DNA of 8,776 bases, from the NCBI GenBank assembly GCA_028290385.1, contig JAQGJZ010000261.1, forward strand, positions 1 to 8,776, given 5' to 3'. Position numbers and translations under genes: made by a program. This document shows, piece after piece, positions 6,680 through 8,776 of the stretch; position 1 is the first letter of the stretch; every line of letters begins with the position of its first letter. The notes beneath the pieces were generated by a model. The model did not search any database. It saw only the letters and a list, made by a program, of their open reading frames with translations, and was not told where the DNA came from. This DNA is from Enterovirga sp. GTDB taxonomy: Bacteria > Pseudomonadota > Alphaproteobacteria > Rhizobiales > Beijerinckiaceae.

Positions 6680-6997
6680 TTAATCGTCCTCGCCGAAGCG
6701 ATTCGCCACGAGCTCGGCGATGGCCGCCAGGCTTTCGGCGGCGTCATGCCCCTTTGCCGTGACCGTGATCGTGGTGCCCTTGGCGGCGCCCAGCGTGAGC
6801 AGCCCCATGATGGACCGGCCGCCGACGGTTTCGCCGCAGCGGGTCACGGTGACGGCGGCGTCGAAGCGCTCGACGGTTTGCACGAACTTGGCCGAGGCGC
6901 GGGCGTGCAGGCCCTTCTTGTTGACGATCAGGAGTTCCCGAAACAGAGCCCCCTCCGGGATTTCGACGGGCGGGCAGTCCTCGGTTTCGGTGTCCAT
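6680..6997 (-). CDS. ptsH: HPr phosphocarrier protein of the regulatory PTS
   Basis: The 105-aa HPr passes phosphate from enzyme I to EIIA domains. The active-site motif GLHARAS (29-35) contains His31, the phospho-His. The regulatory serine is Ser62 in GGRSIMGLLTLGA (59-71), the site phosphorylated by HprK in other bacteria. A nearby hprK makes this functional here by inference. The protein carries about 17 extra acidic residues at the N-terminus compared with a typical 85-90-aa HPr. The start is ATG at 6997, with GGAAAG (7006-7011) 8 nt upstream. The gene lies 5 bp after the EIIA stop, so the two form one unit. No sugar-specific EIIBC gene is visible, which fits the incomplete regulatory PTS of alphaproteobacteria; enzyme I (PtsP) must be encoded elsewhere. 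Confidence 0.96.
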   Translation of the reverse strand: MDTETEDCPPVEIPEGALFRELLIVNKKGLHARASAKFVQTVERFDAAVTVTRCGETVGGRSIMGLLTLGAAKGTTITVTAKGHDAAESLAAIAELVANRFGEDD

Positions 6998-7002
6998 CCC
7001 GG

Positions 7003-7404
7003 CTACTTTCCGGCCAGCACGCGTGAGGCGACGTTGATGTATTTCCGCCCCGCCTCCTGGGCGTGAAGGACAGCGTCCTTCAAGACCTCCTCGTCGCGCA
7101 CGGAGGCGAGCTTGATCAGCATGGGCAGGTTGATGCCCGCCACGACCTCGACCGAGCCGCCGTTCATGCAGGACAGCGCGAGATTCGATGGCGTGCCGCC
7201 GAACATGTCCGTGAGCACGACAACGCCCGAGCCGGAATTCACCCGGCACACGGCCGCCATGATGTCCTGCCGACGTGATTCCATATCATCCTCAGGCCCG
7301 ATCGTGATCGTCTCGATCTGCTCTTGAGGTCCGACGACGTGTTCGAGCGCTGCCCGAAACTCCGTCGCAAGCTGCCCGTGCGTGACGAGCACCATACCGA
7401 TCAT
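7003..7404 (-). CDS. Mannose-family PTS EIIA protein
   Basis: The 133-aa stand-alone EIIA of the mannose/fructose/sorbose family (often called ManX or EIIA-Man in this order) has the phospho-acceptor motif VLVTHG (5-10, His9) near the N-terminus. VVVLTDMFGGTPSN (62-75) and the EVVAGINLPMLIKL stretch (90-103) are also typical. It would receive phosphate from HPr. With no partner permease it probably acts as a regulatory output, as proposed for alphaproteobacterial PTS. ATG 7404 gives the usual MIGMVLVTHG N-terminus. However, GAGGA at 7417-7421 is 6 nt from an in-frame TTG at 7410 and 12 nt from the ATG, so TTG is a real alternative adding two residues. The 87-bp gap after hprK has a weak promoter-like pair, TTGCGT (7472-7467) and AAAAAT (7449-7444) with 17-bp spacing. 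The gene may therefore be partly independent of chvG-hprK. Confidence 0.95.
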   Translation of the reverse strand: MIGMVLVTHGQLATEFRAALEHVVGPQEQIETITIGPEDDMESRRQDIMAAVCRVNSGSGVVVLTDMFGGTPSNLALSCMNGGSVEVVAGINLPMLIKLASVRDEEVLKDAVLHAQEAGRKYINVASRVLAGK

Positions 7405-7491
7405 GCGCAAACGTGGTCCTCACCCATACGGGCGGAAGAGAACATTTTTGTGCAGTGCGGTGCCAGACGCAAGAGCGTTGCGACGTTTTGC

Positions 7492-7956
7492 TCACGGAAT
7501 GGTCACGAATCTGTCGTCGTGGTGCCGAAGCGCCCACAAAACGAGGTCAGGGCCGCATCCCGGGCGAAGCGCGACCCGAGGCAAGCGCGTTCCGGCGATC
7601 TCCACGGTCTGCTCCGCGGGCTCCGGCATGCGCGGCGCGGCCCCGTCGAGGTCCACCACGAGCCGCAGCACGGCCGCCGGCTCGTGCGGGACGCGCACCA
7701 GGCCGACCCCTCGGATCTCGAGAAGGCCCGCGATCGCCTCCGGCGCTGACGCGACCACCCGGCCCGACGTGGCCGACAGCCGGACGCGGTCGTCGGACAC
7801 AAGGGCCGCGAAGCGCCCCGAACCTTCGGCACGGGCCAGGATTTCGCGCCCCAGGCTCGACTTGCCCGCCCCGGCCGGGCCGCGGATCAGGATGCCATGC
7901 TCGCCGACCACGATCGCGGTCGCGTGCACGGCGACCCCGCGTTCGGCCTCGCTCAC
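7492..7956 (-). CDS. hprK: Short HPr kinase/phosphorylase, catalytic domain only
   Basis: The 154-aa protein phosphorylates (and may dephosphorylate) the regulatory serine of HPr using ATP. It contains only the C-terminal catalytic domain; Firmicutes HprK is about 310 aa with an extra N-terminal domain, and this short form is normal for alphaproteobacteria. Motifs are VHATAIVV (10-17), P-loop GPAGAGKSS (26-34), SDDRV (54-58) and the HprK signature-like LLEIRGVGLVRVP (78-90). The start is GTG at 7956-7954, overlapping the chvG stop as GTGA, which suggests translational coupling. This start gives the expected N-terminus just ahead of the first motif, although a Shine-Dalgarno sequence is not obvious. 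The substrate ptsH lies about 0.5 kb downstream. Linkage to a ChvG-type sensor is a known arrangement in this order and ties envelope or pH sensing to the PTS. Confidence 0.94.
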   Translation of the reverse strand: MSEAERGVAVHATAIVVGEHGILIRGPAGAGKSSLGREILARAEGSGRFAALVSDDRVRLSATSGRVVASAPEAIAGLLEIRGVGLVRVPHEPAAVLRLVVDLDGAAPRMPEPAEQTVEIAGTRLPRVALRPGCGPDLVLWALRHHDDRFVTIP

Positions 7957-8776
7957 GTCGGGCGTGCCGCCGGCAGCCGTACCACGAAGCGGGCGCCGCG
8001 CTGCTCTTCCCCGCCGACCCCGCGCGGCCGGTCCGTCGCCCGGATCGTGCCGCGATGCGCTTCCACGATCTGGCGCGAGATCGACAGGCCGAGGCCGGAA
8101 TTCTGCCCAAACCCGTGGTCTGGACGGTCGGTGTAGAAGCGCTCGAACACGCGCTCGAGCGCATGCGGTGGGATGCCGGGCCCCTCGTCCTCCACGGTGA
8201 CCTCGACGTCGCGACCGCGCCGCGCGACCGCCACCCGGATCACGCTCTCGGGCGGCGCGAAGGAGCGGGCATTGTCGAACAGGTTGTTGAACACCTGCGC
8301 GAGCCGGGAATCGTGCCCGATGATGGTGAAGGCCTCCGGCGCGCCGCGCTCGCACGAGACCTCGATGACGGCTGCGTGCGGCCGGCGCCGCTCGTTGGCG
8401 AGGGACACGACGGCCTCGATCAGGCGCCGCATGTCGATCGGCTCGGCCTCCGCCCGGGCGAGTTCGGCGTCGAGCCGGGACGCGTCGGAGATGTCGCTGA
8501 TCAGCCGGTCCAGCCGGCGCACATCGTGCTGAATGATCGACATCAGGCGCTCGCGGGTCGCGTCCGTGCGGGCGACCGGCAGCGTCTCCACCGCGCTCCG
8601 CAGCGAGGTGAGCGGGTTTTTGAGCTCATGCGCGACATCCGCCGCGAAGGACTGGATGGCGTCGATGAGGTTGTAGAGCGCCTGCGTCATGTCGCGCAGC
8701 GCGCCGGACAGGTGCCCGATCTCGTCCGAACGGCGCGTGAAATCGGGGATCTCCTGCCGCGACTTCGTTCCGCGCC
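7953..8776 (-). CDS. chvG: ChvG-type sensor histidine kinase (5' part outside window)
   Basis: This is the C-terminal ~273 residues of an inner-membrane sensor kinase; the frame is open to the window edge, so the N-terminal membrane and periplasmic parts are missing. The visible part starts in the HAMP linker (IPDFTRRSDEIGHLSGALRDM, up to about 8688), followed by the phospho-acceptor helix FAADVAHELKNPLTSLRSAV with the active His encoded at 8630-8628. The ATP-binding domain has NNLFDNARSF, VEDEGPGIP, VFERFYTDRP and GQNSGLGLSI. This helix and the adjacent hprK-EIIA-ptsH genes match ChvG (ExoS/BvrS), which pairs with ChvI to control envelope, acid-response and host-interaction genes in Hyphomicrobiales. 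The response-regulator gene chvI would be expected upstream, outside the window. Ligand and targets in this organism are inferred only. The stop TGA (7955-7953) overlaps the hprK GTG. Confidence 0.93.
   Translation of the reverse strand, partial: RGTKSRQEIPDFTRRSDEIGHLSGALRDMTQALYNLIDAIQSFAADVAHELKNPLTSLRSAVETLPVARTDATRERLMSIIQHDVRRLDRLISDISDASRLDAELARAEAEPIDMRRLIEAVVSLANERRRPHAAVIEVSCERGAPEAFTIIGHDSRLAQVFNNLFDNARSFAPPESVIRVAVARRGRDVEVTVEDEGPGIPPHALERVFERFYTDRPDHGFGQNSGLGLSISRQIVEAHRGTIRATDRPRGVGGEEQRGARFVVRLPAARPT

Noticed and set aside
6998..7249. N-terminally extended HPr reading frame of 189 codons
   Set aside because: The upstream part overlaps the EIIA gene in another frame and has no HPr-like sequence. 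ATG 6997 has a suitable ribosome site and gives a normal HPr.
1..8776. Mobile element, phage, toxin-antitoxin, defence or CRISPR content
   Set aside because: All eight genes belong to conserved housekeeping or regulatory families in a familiar alphaproteobacterial order. I saw no transposase, integrase, tandem repeat array or compositional break beyond the short AT-rich operator.

Overview
This is a GC-rich window from an alphaproteobacterium, most likely of the order Hyphomicrobiales (Rhizobiales); Methylobacteriaceae-like relatives are a plausible but unproven guess. The evidence is the gene set and its order: a ChvG-type sensor kinase, short HprK, mannose-family EIIA and HPr, then AhcY, a DivL-type kinase and a TsaE/phosphotransferase fusion. 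I see no insertion sequence, phage gene, CRISPR array, tRNA or rRNA. It reads as conserved chromosomal backbone, not an accessory island. Seven of the eight genes are on the minus strand, so transcription mostly runs from high to low coordinates.

Layout along the direction of transcription. (1) 8776-6680: the C-terminal part of chvG (cut by the window edge), hprK overlapping it by the tetranucleotide GTGA, then after 87 bp a mannose-family EIIA gene and ptsH 5 bp behind it. This is a regulatory PTS without a sugar permease in view; HprK would phosphorylate the Ser62 site visible in HPr. (2) A plus-strand ChaC-family gamma-glutamylcyclotransferase (5966-6673) lies convergent to ptsH, with only 6 bp between the stops. 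(3) ahcY (5842-4415) is divergent from it. The 123-bp spacer holds a perfect AT-rich palindrome beside a plausible ahcY promoter, a good operator candidate. A long stem-loop sits just past the ahcY stop. (4) A 259-bp intergenic region (4156-4414) with four GANTC sites and a second hairpin precedes divL (4155-1636). Its product has four PAS-like regions and carries tyrosine at the usual phospho-histidine position. (5) 69 bp further on is a tsaE-amgK fusion (1566 to beyond position 1).

The genes join nutrient and envelope signalling (ChvG, HprK, EIIA, HPr), the activated-methyl cycle and thiol pool (AhcY, ChaC-like), cell-cycle control (DivL), and tRNA modification with cell-wall sugar recycling (TsaE-AmgK). 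I do not see a wholly undescribed system. The most notable points are the Tyr-for-His change in the kinase, the GANTC cluster in front of it, the ahcY palindrome and the two-domain fusion.
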